From: a virus | Direction: 5' to 3' (one strand) | DNA: 26,109 nucleotides | Virus record (IMG/VR): IMGVR_UViG_3300027861_000177 | Location: 1-26,109 of that record | Shown: positions 1 to 7,924 of the stretch, piece after piece | Layout: each line of letters starts with the position of its first letter | Position numbering within the stretch: position 1 is the stretch's first letter | Notes under the pieces: generated by a model | What the model saw: only the letters and a program-made list of their open reading frames with translations | What the model was told of the DNA's origin: nothing | The model's database searches: none | Translations under genes and position numbers: made by a program

Positions 1-2820
1 TAAATCAAAAACTTCTTCTTCTACAACTTCTTCTTCTACAACTTCTTCTTCTACAACTTCTTCTTCTACAATTTCTTCTTCTCCTATAGGACGTTTATCT
101 GCAACAACTTTTTTAGCTCCAGACCTAGTAATGTCAATTATTCTGTTTTTCAAAAAAGCTATTTTGTCATCTATCTCTTGAACTTTATCAGGAAAAACAT
201 CAACATCTAAACCATCTCTTTCAGCTTTTAGTTTGTTTATTTCTGAAATAACAGACATAACACTCAAAGATGTTTCTGCGCTTAATCCTTTAGGTATTTT
301 GTTTATTGTTTCTCTGTAAACTTCAATGTCTGATAATATTCTTTTTACCTGCTCTTCGGTGTAAATTCTTTTAGTAACCTGGCTATTTAAAAGTTTAGTT
401 GTTTTGCCTACATCTTTAGATAAATTATACAAAGCATTCATTTTATCTACAGCGGCCACCCCTGGTCTAAATCTTTTATTGTAATTTGTTTTTATATTAG
501 AAGACATGTTTCCTGCAAAGGGCATAAAGAATCCTGCAGCTGCAGAAAGTATTGTGGTATTAATAAATTCATCGCCACTAATAGTGTTAGCCATTATTTC
601 CTTCTTAGCAAACTCATTAACATTATCTCCAATAACGTATGCTTGACCTACTTGCTGAACATTTTCTTGAACAACTTCTTTTCCACTTTCTAAAAGGTAT
701 CTTTTGGCTTTTAATCCTGCTTTTGTCCAATAAGCTTTGGCTCCTTTTGCTCCTGCTTTTTCGTATGCTTCCAATGCTCCTTTTAAAAGTACATTGTTCG
801 CGTTCTTCCCAAATATTTTATCCATAGCATAAGTCTGCGTGGATAGGGGTGCTGTTAAAACACCTAATACAAGCCCTTGTGATCCTGCTATAGACTGAAT
901 TTCTTCTGCCTGATCAATAGACATTCCGCCATCTAATGCTTGCTTATAAGATTGTTCTGCTAAGTTTGTTGCAAACAAAGTTCCCTGAGCAACCATAGCA
1001 GATGCTGTTGTTGCTTTCATTGGTATTTTAGACATAAAATTAACAACCTTAGCTCCTTTATCAGTTAAAGACAACGCACCGCCTATACCAGCTCCCACAT
1101 TACCAAATCCTTTTGTGAGGGCTATTTGAAACATCATATCTGTTACAATACCTGTTCCTTGTATAATCATTCCTGCCGTGGAAAATGATGTCCCCTTTAC
1201 TCCTTTGGATAGCACTTCTTTTTGAATGTAATTCAATTCATTTGGAGTTAATACATTAGTAACTCTTATTCCTAAGTCTTTATCATATACTTGACCTTTA
1301 TCATCAACCAAATATGTAGTTCCGTCTACATCTTTTTCCTTACCACTTGCGTAAGTGTATCGCATGAAGTCTTCTCTTTCTAGTTCGGTTTCAGCTTGAT
1401 TCATTCTTACTTCATCAGCAACGCTATCTAATCCAAATAAATCATATGTACCAGCACTAAAAGTACTCAATCTGTCCTCTAAAGACCTATATCCTTGCTT
1501 AAAAGCTTGACCAACCCCTTTAACCTCTCCATTTTTCATGTCTTGATAAAGCTCTTCGTTTGCTACGTCTCTTTCCTTTAACTTGGATGTAATTATTGGA
1601 AAGTCTTTTTCTATGAATTCACCTAATTGTTCGTCATCTACACCTGAACTAAATGAAATTTCTACACCATCAAAAGATGGATGCCTTCCTTTGTTTTTTA
1701 ATTGATAGTTTACAATTTGAGATTCAACGTTTCTCTCTACTTGTTTGTTTATGTAGTTTGTTAGGTATTGTAATTTTAATCTTTCTGCTGCAAGCGAGGG
1801 ATTATAGTTTCCTGAAAAATCATAAGACCTTCCGTCTTCAGAAATAGTTTCATCCTCTAAAAGCCTTAAATACTCCTCTTTATATCCTTGCTCATTTAAA
1901 TACCCGTCAAAGTCTTTAATTTTAAAGCCCTTTACCTTCTTAAGGTCTTGAACATCATACATTGTCGATACCTCTGTATCTTCAAAACCTGTTGGCACAA
2001 AGTCATCTTCAGCTAATTCATACTGCTCTTCTGTAGGAGCTCCTTCTCTATTGAATATAGCATTTAACTCATCCTCTGTAGCGTCAGGGTTGGCATCGAT
2101 AAGTTTTTTTGTTTCGGCATCAAAAGACTGTGTAGCCTGAATAGCTTCTAGTTTTTTTAATTCATCTTCAGGACTAGAAACAAACTCAACTAAATCAGAT
2201 TTATTTGTATAAGAATAAGGGTTATTTAAATCACCTTTATCTATTATTGCTTGGTATTCTTCAGGAGTTTTTATAGATAATTCTTTTAGTTTTTTAATGG
2301 ATGTTTTACCTCCTTTAATGGCATTATCTATTTCTTTTTCTGTTATAATTTCGTTTTCAAGTGCTTTTTGAATATTATAATCAGATAGTATTTTTTGCTT
2401 TAACTCAGGATTAATTTGCCTTTGGCTTCTAGACATCATTCTAGCCCTAATAGAGTTTGCGGATTCAAAAGCGTATGGCTCTGATTCTATTGCGTCTAGC
2501 TCTTGAAAATCATCTTGCAAGTACTCATAAGGTTGTTCTTCAGATTCATCTATTTCTTCTAAAGAATCCAAGGAGCCAGGACTTGTTTCCGTTTCGATAG
2601 TGGATTCCGTAACTTCCTCTACTACATCTGAAGGAGTATCGACTTGATTTTTTTTTTCAACTAAGGATGATTCAAATTCTTGTAAATCTGCAAAAGCACC
2701 TGGTTTTATTATAGAAAACAAAGTTGCATTATCAACTTGGTTTGCAAAATCTTGAAACTCTTCAAGAGATGAAAAAGCTCCATCAACAGTTAATTCAAAT
2801 AAATCTTCAATTTCAAACAT
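1..2820 (-). CDS. Large internal virion / ejection-type protein (partial, C-terminus outside the window)
   Basis: An uninterrupted minus-strand frame starts at ATG 2818-2820, 2 nt after the stop of the 718-aa gene, and reads for 940 codons to the window edge without a stop. The N-terminal 300 residues are acidic and Glu/Asp-rich (for example SLEEIDESEEQPYEYLQ). From about residue 540 to 700 the sequence becomes Gly/Ala-rich with apolar stretches (GFGNVGAGIGGALSL; STAGMIIQGTGIVTDMMFQI), typical of proteins that insert into membranes during ejection. Just before the edge it has a pentapeptide repeat of the type VEEEV. Size, composition and position as the third and largest gene after two Ala/Gln-rich structural genes resemble T7 gp16-like or crAss-like cargo proteins. 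No enzymatic motif is visible in this part; any catalytic domain would lie beyond the edge. Function is inferred mainly from context. Confidence 0.75.
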   Translation of the reverse strand, partial: MFEIEDLFELTVDGAFSSLEEFQDFANQVDNATLFSIIKPGAFADLQEFESSLVEKKNQVDTPSDVVEEVTESTIETETSPGSLDSLEEIDESEEQPYEYLQDDFQELDAIESEPYAFESANSIRARMMSRSQRQINPELKQKILSDYNIQKALENEIITEKEIDNAIKGGKTSIKKLKELSIKTPEEYQAIIDKGDLNNPYSYTNKSDLVEFVSSPEDELKKLEAIQATQSFDAETKKLIDANPDATEDELNAIFNREGAPTEEQYELAEDDFVPTGFEDTEVSTMYDVQDLKKVKGFKIKDFDGYLNEQGYKEEYLRLLEDETISEDGRSYDFSGNYNPSLAAERLKLQYLTNYINKQVERNVESQIVNYQLKNKGRHPSFDGVEISFSSGVDDEQLGEFIEKDFPIITSKLKERDVANEELYQDMKNGEVKGVGQAFKQGYRSLEDRLSTFSAGTYDLFGLDSVADEVRMNQAETELEREDFMRYTYASGKEKDVDGTTYLVDDKGQVYDKDLGIRVTNVLTPNELNYIQKEVLSKGVKGTSFSTAGMIIQGTGIVTDMMFQIALTKGFGNVGAGIGGALSLTDKGAKVVNFMSKIPMKATTASAMVAQGTLFATNLAEQSYKQALDGGMSIDQAEEIQSIAGSQGLVLGVLTAPLSTQTYAMDKIFGKNANNVLLKGALEAYEKAGAKGAKAYWTKAGLKAKRYLLESGKEVVQENVQQVGQAYVIGDNVNEFAKKEIMANTISGDEFINTTILSAAAGFFMPFAGNMSSNIKTNYNKRFRPGVAAVDKMNALYNLSKDVGKTTKLLNSQVTKRIYTEEQVKRILSDIEVYRETINKIPKGLSAETSLSVMSVISEINKLKAERDGLDVDVFPDKVQEIDDKIAFLKNRIIDITRSGAKKVVADKRPIGEEEIVEEEVVEEEVVEEEVVEEEVFDL
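11..82 (-). repeat. 15-nt tandem repeat coding for VEEEV units
   Basis: On the + strand the unit acttcttcttctaca is present four times without change (11-25, 26-40, 41-55, 56-70) and then in a diverged fifth copy up to about 82. It lies in frame in the partial large virion gene and encodes an acidic Glu/Val pentapeptide repeat on the minus strand. This is a coding microsatellite, probably a flexible acidic linker that can change length by slippage. Confidence 0.9.
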
Positions 2821-2822
2821 AC

Positions 2823-4979
2823 TTATTTTTGTGCATTAAATATTTTAGTTGCTTCTTTCATATCTACCTTATCTTCGGTCATAATTTGTGCAATAGTTCT
2901 TCTTGTTGTTGTTGTTTCACCTCCTTGAACAGTTACTTGTTTTGTTGATTCCTCCCTTGCAGGAAACAAATTTTTAAAAACAATATCTAATTTATTTTTT
3001 ATATCTCTAACTAATTTTGGTCCTTCTAAACCATCCTCAAGAGTAAGATTTATAACTTGGCTTTTTCCATCACCATAACCAATAGTAATGGTTTCATTAG
3101 TAGTATCAGCGTCTACGCTAAAATCAATATCTTCACCATATTTAGTTTGTCCAGCATTTATACTTTCTGTTATAGATTTACTTAAATCGTTAATCTCACT
3201 ATCGTATATCTCATAACTGCTTGATCCTATTTTATCTAAATCTTTTTGAATAATTGTAATAGGAGATTCATTGTCTTTATTCAATGAAGTTGTTATAGTA
3301 ACAGGAGCTAATGCTTCTGTAGTCAAGCTCTTTGTGATTTTAGGAACATATTTTCTACTAGCTTTTTCATTTAAGTCTTCTAAGAATTTGTTATTTTTAA
3401 GATAATTACGTTTAACTTTATCATATGAAGGGTGATTTTTTGTTTTAAACAATTGATACAATTGTTTACCGTATTCATCAGCAGTCGCATTGATATAATT
3501 ACCGTTATCGTCTTTTACTTTAAACATAACGTTATCGGTTCTAGTTGCTCCATCGTCATTTGCAACGGTAATAGCTAATCCAATTTTTACACCATCGCCA
3601 TCCATTATATCTTCTTGTTTTTGAAATTTATAATCAGAAGAGTTTTGAAGTGTTGTTGCAGCAGCTGAAACATCTTTTTGTGCATCTCCACCATATGTTT
3701 TATTTATTGCTCCAAATATAGTAGTAGCATCATCTATTAATTTTTCACCTCTATCTGCTGCAGCATTGGGGGCTGATGGTTTAGGTTTAGTATCTCTTCC
3801 TGTTATTTTTCTCTCCAACCCTGCATATACAGCTGATTTAAATATTCTTTGAGCTGCTATTTCTGCCTCATCTGTTTCTTCAGGCATAAATAGATTACTC
3901 ATTGGATCTAATGTAGATATTACATATTTATTATAAGCACCAGGTTTTGTTGCTCCAGTTGAAGGGTCTAAGTAAGTATACTCAATTTGTTTATTTAAAT
4001 CAATACCTTGAGCTTTCAATCCATCAACCTCGTTTGGCATGACAGGTATCTGTTCCATGCCTGGAGGCATATTATCCATCAATATACTCATTCTTTGTTC
4101 TACAGTAGCTGTCCCTGATACTGTTGCTGCATCAATAAGTCTTTTTATTTCTAGGTTATTTCTAGCATCATCAACAACTATACCTGTATACCCAGGTTGA
4201 GTTTTCATTACCTGAAAAGCTTTACTTAAAGCTGTATCCTCAGCCAATGCTTTGTTTATACTATCATCCATATAAACTCTAGGTGATTTTTGATTCTTAC
4301 CCTTTAAAAGAGTTGAAGCACCAATACCTGACATAGTAGGATCTACAATTGGATTTCCATCAGCATCTAAAACCAATTCCCTAGTGTTTGTAGTGGTGTT
4401 TATTTTTGTTTTATAAAGACTCATATTAAGACTTCCGTCCTCACTACTTACAATTTTGTATAAATTAGGGTTTCCTAAAGTAGTTTGAAACTTTTGTATA
4501 GCAGCTTGAAATGCTCCCCCAGTTGGCTTTATGTAATTACCTTTTTCATCAGTATATCCTTGCATTTCTTTTAAGGACTGTTGAAAGTTAGCGTCATAAT
4601 CTTTTAAATAAGAGGAAAGTATTTCATAGCTTTTGCTTGCGTTTTCTCTAAAAATAAGATTATCCGTAGGGCTTATCATACCTTTTTGAAGCATTTTTTG
4701 ATTATCATACAATCTATCTTGAGTACTTTGCAAAGCTTCTAATATAGCAGCGTCTACAGTTTTATTACCTGTCATTCGCTCGCTTGCTAGCTTTTTTGCG
4801 TCTTGATAAGCTTTGGCTGTATCTGTTTTTAGTTTTATCTCGGCATCATCTATTCCTTTCTTCCAAGATGCAACATCTTGCATTCCTTTAGTTATACTTG
4901 AAAGCGTGGTTGTTGGGTCGCTTACACCTGTAAAACCTTTATCTAATGCAATTCTAGTTGCGTCTAATTTATTGCCCAT
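2823..4979 (-). CDS. 718-aa probable internal virion / cargo protein
   Basis: The protein starts at ATG 4977-4979, directly after the TAA of the 334-aa gene with no gap, so translation is likely coupled. It is hydrophilic, rich in Lys, Asp, Thr and Ala, with helical N-terminal stretches (residues about 1-150) and no signal peptide or clear membrane segment. I do not recognise a catalytic motif. It is the middle member of a three-gene set (334 aa, 718 aa, more than 940 aa) placed after the tail genes, the arrangement of ejected internal proteins in T7-like and cargo proteins in crAss-like podoviruses. A role as a virion-internal protein injected with the DNA is inferred from position and composition. 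It could also be an unrelated tail-associated protein. Confidence 0.7.
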   Translation of the reverse strand: MGNKLDATRIALDKGFTGVSDPTTTLSSITKGMQDVASWKKGIDDAEIKLKTDTAKAYQDAKKLASERMTGNKTVDAAILEALQSTQDRLYDNQKMLQKGMISPTDNLIFRENASKSYEILSSYLKDYDANFQQSLKEMQGYTDEKGNYIKPTGGAFQAAIQKFQTTLGNPNLYKIVSSEDGSLNMSLYKTKINTTTNTRELVLDADGNPIVDPTMSGIGASTLLKGKNQKSPRVYMDDSINKALAEDTALSKAFQVMKTQPGYTGIVVDDARNNLEIKRLIDAATVSGTATVEQRMSILMDNMPPGMEQIPVMPNEVDGLKAQGIDLNKQIEYTYLDPSTGATKPGAYNKYVISTLDPMSNLFMPEETDEAEIAAQRIFKSAVYAGLERKITGRDTKPKPSAPNAAADRGEKLIDDATTIFGAINKTYGGDAQKDVSAAATTLQNSSDYKFQKQEDIMDGDGVKIGLAITVANDDGATRTDNVMFKVKDDNGNYINATADEYGKQLYQLFKTKNHPSYDKVKRNYLKNNKFLEDLNEKASRKYVPKITKSLTTEALAPVTITTSLNKDNESPITIIQKDLDKIGSSSYEIYDSEINDLSKSITESINAGQTKYGEDIDFSVDADTTNETITIGYGDGKSQVINLTLEDGLEGPKLVRDIKNKLDIVFKNLFPAREESTKQVTVQGGETTTTRRTIAQIMTEDKVDMKEATKIFNAQK

Positions 4980-5984
4980 TTACTCTGTTATTTTAAAAGG
5001 ATTAGTGTCAAAAATACTAGAAAATGAATTTATCACATTGTTAAAGTCATATACTGATTTCCCTTCTTGTTCTTTTTTATCTTGAGCAAAAGCTAGTATA
5101 GAATTTAAATCTACACTCATCCCATTAATGTTTACCATATTTTGAGGAGCTGTACTAACTCCTGCAATGTTTTCTCCTAATGTTTGATTTCCGTTACTAG
5201 AAACTGTGTTTACAATTTTTTCACCAATTGATTTATCACTATTGATTACTCCAGGTAAATTATTTCTTCCACTAACGTCAATAGCTGAAATATCTCCTTT
5301 ATTAAATTTTCTTATTTCTTTTCCTGTATACTTAGATATTTGAGACCTAGCATCATCAATACTAATACCCTCTGATGCAGCTAAGTTCTCAGCGGCTTTA
5401 TTTGCAGCTTCTCCTTTAAGAGAATTTGCTATGGAAACTCCTGTCTGTAAAGCACTAACACCTGCGTCTATAAATGCACCTGTAGACTGTCCTTTTAATT
5501 TATCTGCTTGAGCTGTTAATGCATCGGCTTTTAGACCAGCTGATGCTGCCCTATCATCTTGAAGTGCTGCTATTTCTGATGCAGACATTTCTCCCGCCTT
5601 AGCACGAGCCATATCTATATCTAGTTTTTGTTTAGCAAATTTATCAGCAGTATCCGACAAGGTGGCGTCTGAAACTTGTTTTATCTTACCTGCTGCCGCG
5701 GCCACTCCTCTTTGGTCTCCTTCTTGAACAGCTTCTAATATTTGAGCACCCATTACATTGCCTCTCTCTAATTGCTTATCATATACATCTGTAGTGGCTC
5801 TAACTGCGTCATAAAAATTCTGCTCTAATCTAGCTACAGATTCTTTTTCTAGTTGTTCTTGTTCCAACCTAAGTCTACCAGCTTCACGGGCTGCAACTTT
5901 TGCTGCATCGCCTGCTAATGCTCCTTTTACAATAGACCCTCCTATTGATACTGTAGCTGCTGCTATTGTTGTAAATGTTGCCAT
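4980..5984 (-). CDS. 334-aa Ala-rich internal virion protein (T7 gp14-like by position)
   Basis: The start is ATG 5982-5984, one nt after the GNAT-like gene's TAA. The first 30 residues are small and apolar (TIAAATVSIGGSIVKGALAG), followed by a long charged helix rich in Ala, Gln, Glu and Arg (residues about 30-150; EAGRLRLEQEQLEKESVARL), and then a second Gly/Ala stretch around 170-190. A short apolar N-terminus followed by coiled-coil helices is the usual look of the small internal or ejection protein of podoviruses (T7 gp14, P22 gp7 type). It is more Ala-rich, and so locally higher in GC, than its neighbours. No catalytic motif is seen. It is probably co-translated with the 718-aa gene, which begins on the base after its stop. 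Confidence 0.7.
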   Translation of the reverse strand: MATFTTIAAATVSIGGSIVKGALAGDAAKVAAREAGRLRLEQEQLEKESVARLEQNFYDAVRATTDVYDKQLERGNVMGAQILEAVQEGDQRGVAAAAGKIKQVSDATLSDTADKFAKQKLDIDMARAKAGEMSASEIAALQDDRAASAGLKADALTAQADKLKGQSTGAFIDAGVSALQTGVSIANSLKGEAANKAAENLAASEGISIDDARSQISKYTGKEIRKFNKGDISAIDVSGRNNLPGVINSDKSIGEKIVNTVSSNGNQTLGENIAGVSTAPQNMVNINGMSVDLNSILAFAQDKKEQEGKSVYDFNNVINSFSSIFDTNPFKITE

Positions 5985-5985
5985 A

Positions 5986-6390
5986 TTATAATGTTTTAAT
6001 CATTTCTTTATTATACGTTCCAGATTCAGTATAACCATTTTCTTCATAATGCTTAGTTAATGATTTTGACTTTAAAAGAGCATATGAATATTTACATCCA
6101 GATATCTTTAATGAATTTGTTAGCACACCTATTAAAAGTAATAAAGCTTCTTTTCTTTTTTCTTTATTCTTATATTCAAAATTAGAAATAACCCAATCAC
6201 ACCAGCCTACTTTGGAATTTGTTATGTAAATATATCCTGCACAAACAGGAGTTTCTTTATCATACACTATAAAACCTCCTTCTCCATTATTTGGTAAAAA
6301 ATCTTTTGGCGGAGCTGTCCATCTCCAATCTTTCCACCATTTTACTAATATTGAATCATAATCTTCTGAATTTAACTTTCTTACCTCCAT
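5986..6390 (-). CDS. GNAT-like acyltransferase, 134 aa, in the virion operon
   Basis: The open frame extends up to 6456, but that start would give a hydrophobic leader overlapping the 256-aa gene by 47 nt. The internal ATG at 6388-6390 begins MEVRKLNSEDYDSILVKWW, the normal N-terminus of this kind of protein, and lies just after the neighbour's stop and a promoter-like box. The order of elements fits a compact GNAT fold: a mixed first strand and helix, GGFIVYDKETPVCAGYIYI as central strands, a Lys-rich helix (about 75-95), and a C-terminal LTKHYEENGY resembling the final 'Y..xGF' segment of the family. The classical acetyl-CoA loop (Q/RxxGxG/A) is not clear; EKRKEALLLLIG occupies that place. 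The substrate is unknown, and the protein may be catalytically degenerate or structural. GNAT-like genes among virion genes are, as I recall, common in marine phages. Confidence 0.6.
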   Translation of the reverse strand: MEVRKLNSEDYDSILVKWWKDWRWTAPPKDFLPNNGEGGFIVYDKETPVCAGYIYITNSKVGWCDWVISNFEYKNKEKRKEALLLLIGVLTNSLKISGCKYSYALLKSKSLTKHYEENGYTESGTYNKEMIKTL

Positions 6391-6395
6391 CAAAA

Positions 6396-6403
6396 CAAAG
6401 ATA
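6396..6403 (-). promoter_or_regulatory. Bacteroidota-type -7 box (TATCTTTG) before the GNAT-like gene
   Basis: The minus strand reads TATCTTTG, matching TAnnTTTG. The box lies between the stop of the 256-aa gene and ATG 6390, only 5 nt from the start codon, so a transcript from it would be nearly leaderless. No TTG at the usual -33 spacing is evident. Confidence 0.35.
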
Positions 6404-6409
6404 CAAAAA

Positions 6410-7180
6410 CTAAGGATTACTTTTAAACACATCTGAATCAATAGTAAAAAGCTCAACAGATTCTGTACTATTATTCGTTAATTTAAATTGTAAAAAATAC
6501 CCCAATGTACCGTAAGACTCTGCAACACTGTTTTTTACATATAAAATATAACTCGAAGGCACTGTCCCACTTATAACAGGGTTTAGTATTTTAATAGTTT
6601 TGTTATTGTTACTAATTTCTGTTATTTCACCTATCTCTTCAATATTACCAGCGTTGTTATAATAAGCTGTGTCACCAATACTAATTATAGAACCTATAGA
6701 GAAATCAAAAGTTAATGTTATTTCAGAAGGACCTGAACCAGTAGTAGATGAAAATGTTCCAATCCCTTGAGCTGATCTAAGTTCTAAATTTTGAGAGTTT
6801 GCAATTCTTCTTATAAAAGCAAAGTAAGCACCTTCTTTTAATACAAAATAAGAAGCAGGAATAAATCCCGTGCCTAAATCAGAAATCAGTTCACAATCCC
6901 AAGGATCATCACTTTCAAGCTCAATTGTCTTAAATACCTTAGTGGTAGTTGGCTCTTGATTAAAAACACCTGTTATGGTAGAATCATAATCTACACCATA
7001 ATAGTTATTTCTTCTTTCATTAGTATTATGCCTATAAAGATTACCATTTTTAAATGTATATAAATATTGGTTCATTCCTAATGTAAAGTCAGGATTATAA
7101 CTATAAAAAGAAGGCCATCCATTTACAGACTCACTAAATGTTAAAGTATATTCCTTTGAATTAGAATTGTTATCAGACAT
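6410..7180 (-). CDS. 256-aa tail-associated structural protein
   Basis: The protein starts 3 nt after the stop of the Cys-rich 243-aa gene. Its N-terminal 60 residues contain WPSFYSYNPDFTLGMNQYLY followed by TFKNGNLYRHN. I recognise this pattern from tail and muzzle-associated proteins of Bacteroidota podoviruses, including crAss-like ones, where a 'W.SFYSY.P' segment precedes a 'F..G.LY.HN' strand. The rest is Ser/Thr/Asn/Ile-rich with alternating polar and apolar residues, consistent with beta-sandwich or Ig-like modules. There are no Cys motifs, unlike its upstream neighbour. Co-location after the 1474-aa muzzle gene suggests that it decorates or extends the short tail. The exact role is not known. 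Confidence 0.6.
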   Translation of the reverse strand: MSDNNSNSKEYTLTFSESVNGWPSFYSYNPDFTLGMNQYLYTFKNGNLYRHNTNERRNNYYGVDYDSTITGVFNQEPTTTKVFKTIELESDDPWDCELISDLGTGFIPASYFVLKEGAYFAFIRRIANSQNLELRSAQGIGTFSSTTGSGPSEITLTFDFSIGSIISIGDTAYYNNAGNIEEIGEITEISNNNKTIKILNPVISGTVPSSYILYVKNSVAESYGTLGYFLQFKLTNNSTESVELFTIDSDVFKSNP

Positions 7181-7183
7181 TTT

Positions 7184-7915
7184 TTAAGGGTTTACACAAG
7201 GTCCTCCAGGGATACTTCCACATTCAAGAATATCTAAAACCTCATTATTTAATAATTGCATTATTTTCCAATTTCCAACAAGAGTACCTGATTGTTGACC
7301 AAAAGTATCAGAATAAGCATAGTATCCATCATTCAAAGCCACTCCAGCTATATCATCTCCAATAGATAAATTTGAATAGTCATTACCCTGTACTGATGAC
7401 TTTGCAGAGGTCATAGAATATGTTGGGCTTGACGCACAAAAATCACTGCAAGTATTTCTCACTGAAGATATGTAAAAAACACCTGAAGGACACGTAGGAC
7501 ATGTTGTTAAAGAACCTAGAGTCCCTAGATTTTGTTGTCTATATTGATTAGAGTTTTTTATTTTATACCACCCATCTGGAGCAAGATTTAATAATCCTGA
7601 GTCAGCATACATCAATGTAGTAGAAGGGTTCGTAAACGAGTCTCCTGTATTAAAATAGGCAGTATATGCGCTACTACTCACACAACATAAATCACTAGCA
7701 GAACTTCCGTTAACTCTTAAGCTTTCGGAACTCCCTGTACATGAAGGACATGTTGTAGAGCCAGGGACTAAGGCTCCTGATGATTGTTGTCTATATATTC
7801 CATTTTGCTGATAAAATCCATCAGCAGAAGGAGTTGTTAGTGCTGCATCATCAAAAACAGCAGTTGCTAATAAAAAATCAGCATTATCTAAATATTTGTT
7901 TACTGTTGTTGCCAT
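7184..7915 (-). CDS. 243-aa Cys-rich repeat protein of the tail module
   Basis: The protein is built of about two and a half copies of an approximately 80-residue module. The recurring core is '(D)G(F/W/Y)Y...YRQQ..G.L...TCPxC', seen at residues about 32-59 (DGFYQQNGIYRQQ, then CPSC 56-59) and about 114-142 (DGWYKIKNSNQYRQQ, then CPTC 139-142), and in degenerate form at about 197-232 (NDGYYAYSDTFGQQSGTL, ending in a single Cys). Cys/Ser segments lie between them (SDLCCVSSSAYTAYFNTGDS; RNTCSDFCASSP). Paired cysteines could be disulfides or metal sites. The gene starts 9 nt after the 1474-aa gene, whose C-terminus carries its own Cys repeats, which suggests that the two proteins interact. Probably an adhesin-like tail accessory or fibre protein; function inferred. 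Confidence 0.65.
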   Translation of the reverse strand: MATTVNKYLDNADFLLATAVFDDAALTTPSADGFYQQNGIYRQQSSGALVPGSTTCPSCTGSSESLRVNGSSASDLCCVSSSAYTAYFNTGDSFTNPSTTLMYADSGLLNLAPDGWYKIKNSNQYRQQNLGTLGSLTTCPTCPSGVFYISSVRNTCSDFCASSPTYSMTSAKSSVQGNDYSNLSIGDDIAGVALNDGYYAYSDTFGQQSGTLVGNWKIMQLLNNEVLDILECGSIPGGPCVNP

Positions 7916-7924
7916 TTATTTTTT

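Noticed and set aside
11-82. Short tandem repeats as a CRISPR or origin-type repeat
   Set aside because: The period is 15 nt, in frame with an open reading frame and encoding an acidic pentapeptide, so it is explained as a coding repeat.
6391-6456. Longer start for the GNAT-like gene giving a hydrophobic leader
   Set aside because: It would overlap the 256-aa gene by 47 nt, and the leader is not part of the fold; ATG 6390 after the stop is better supported.
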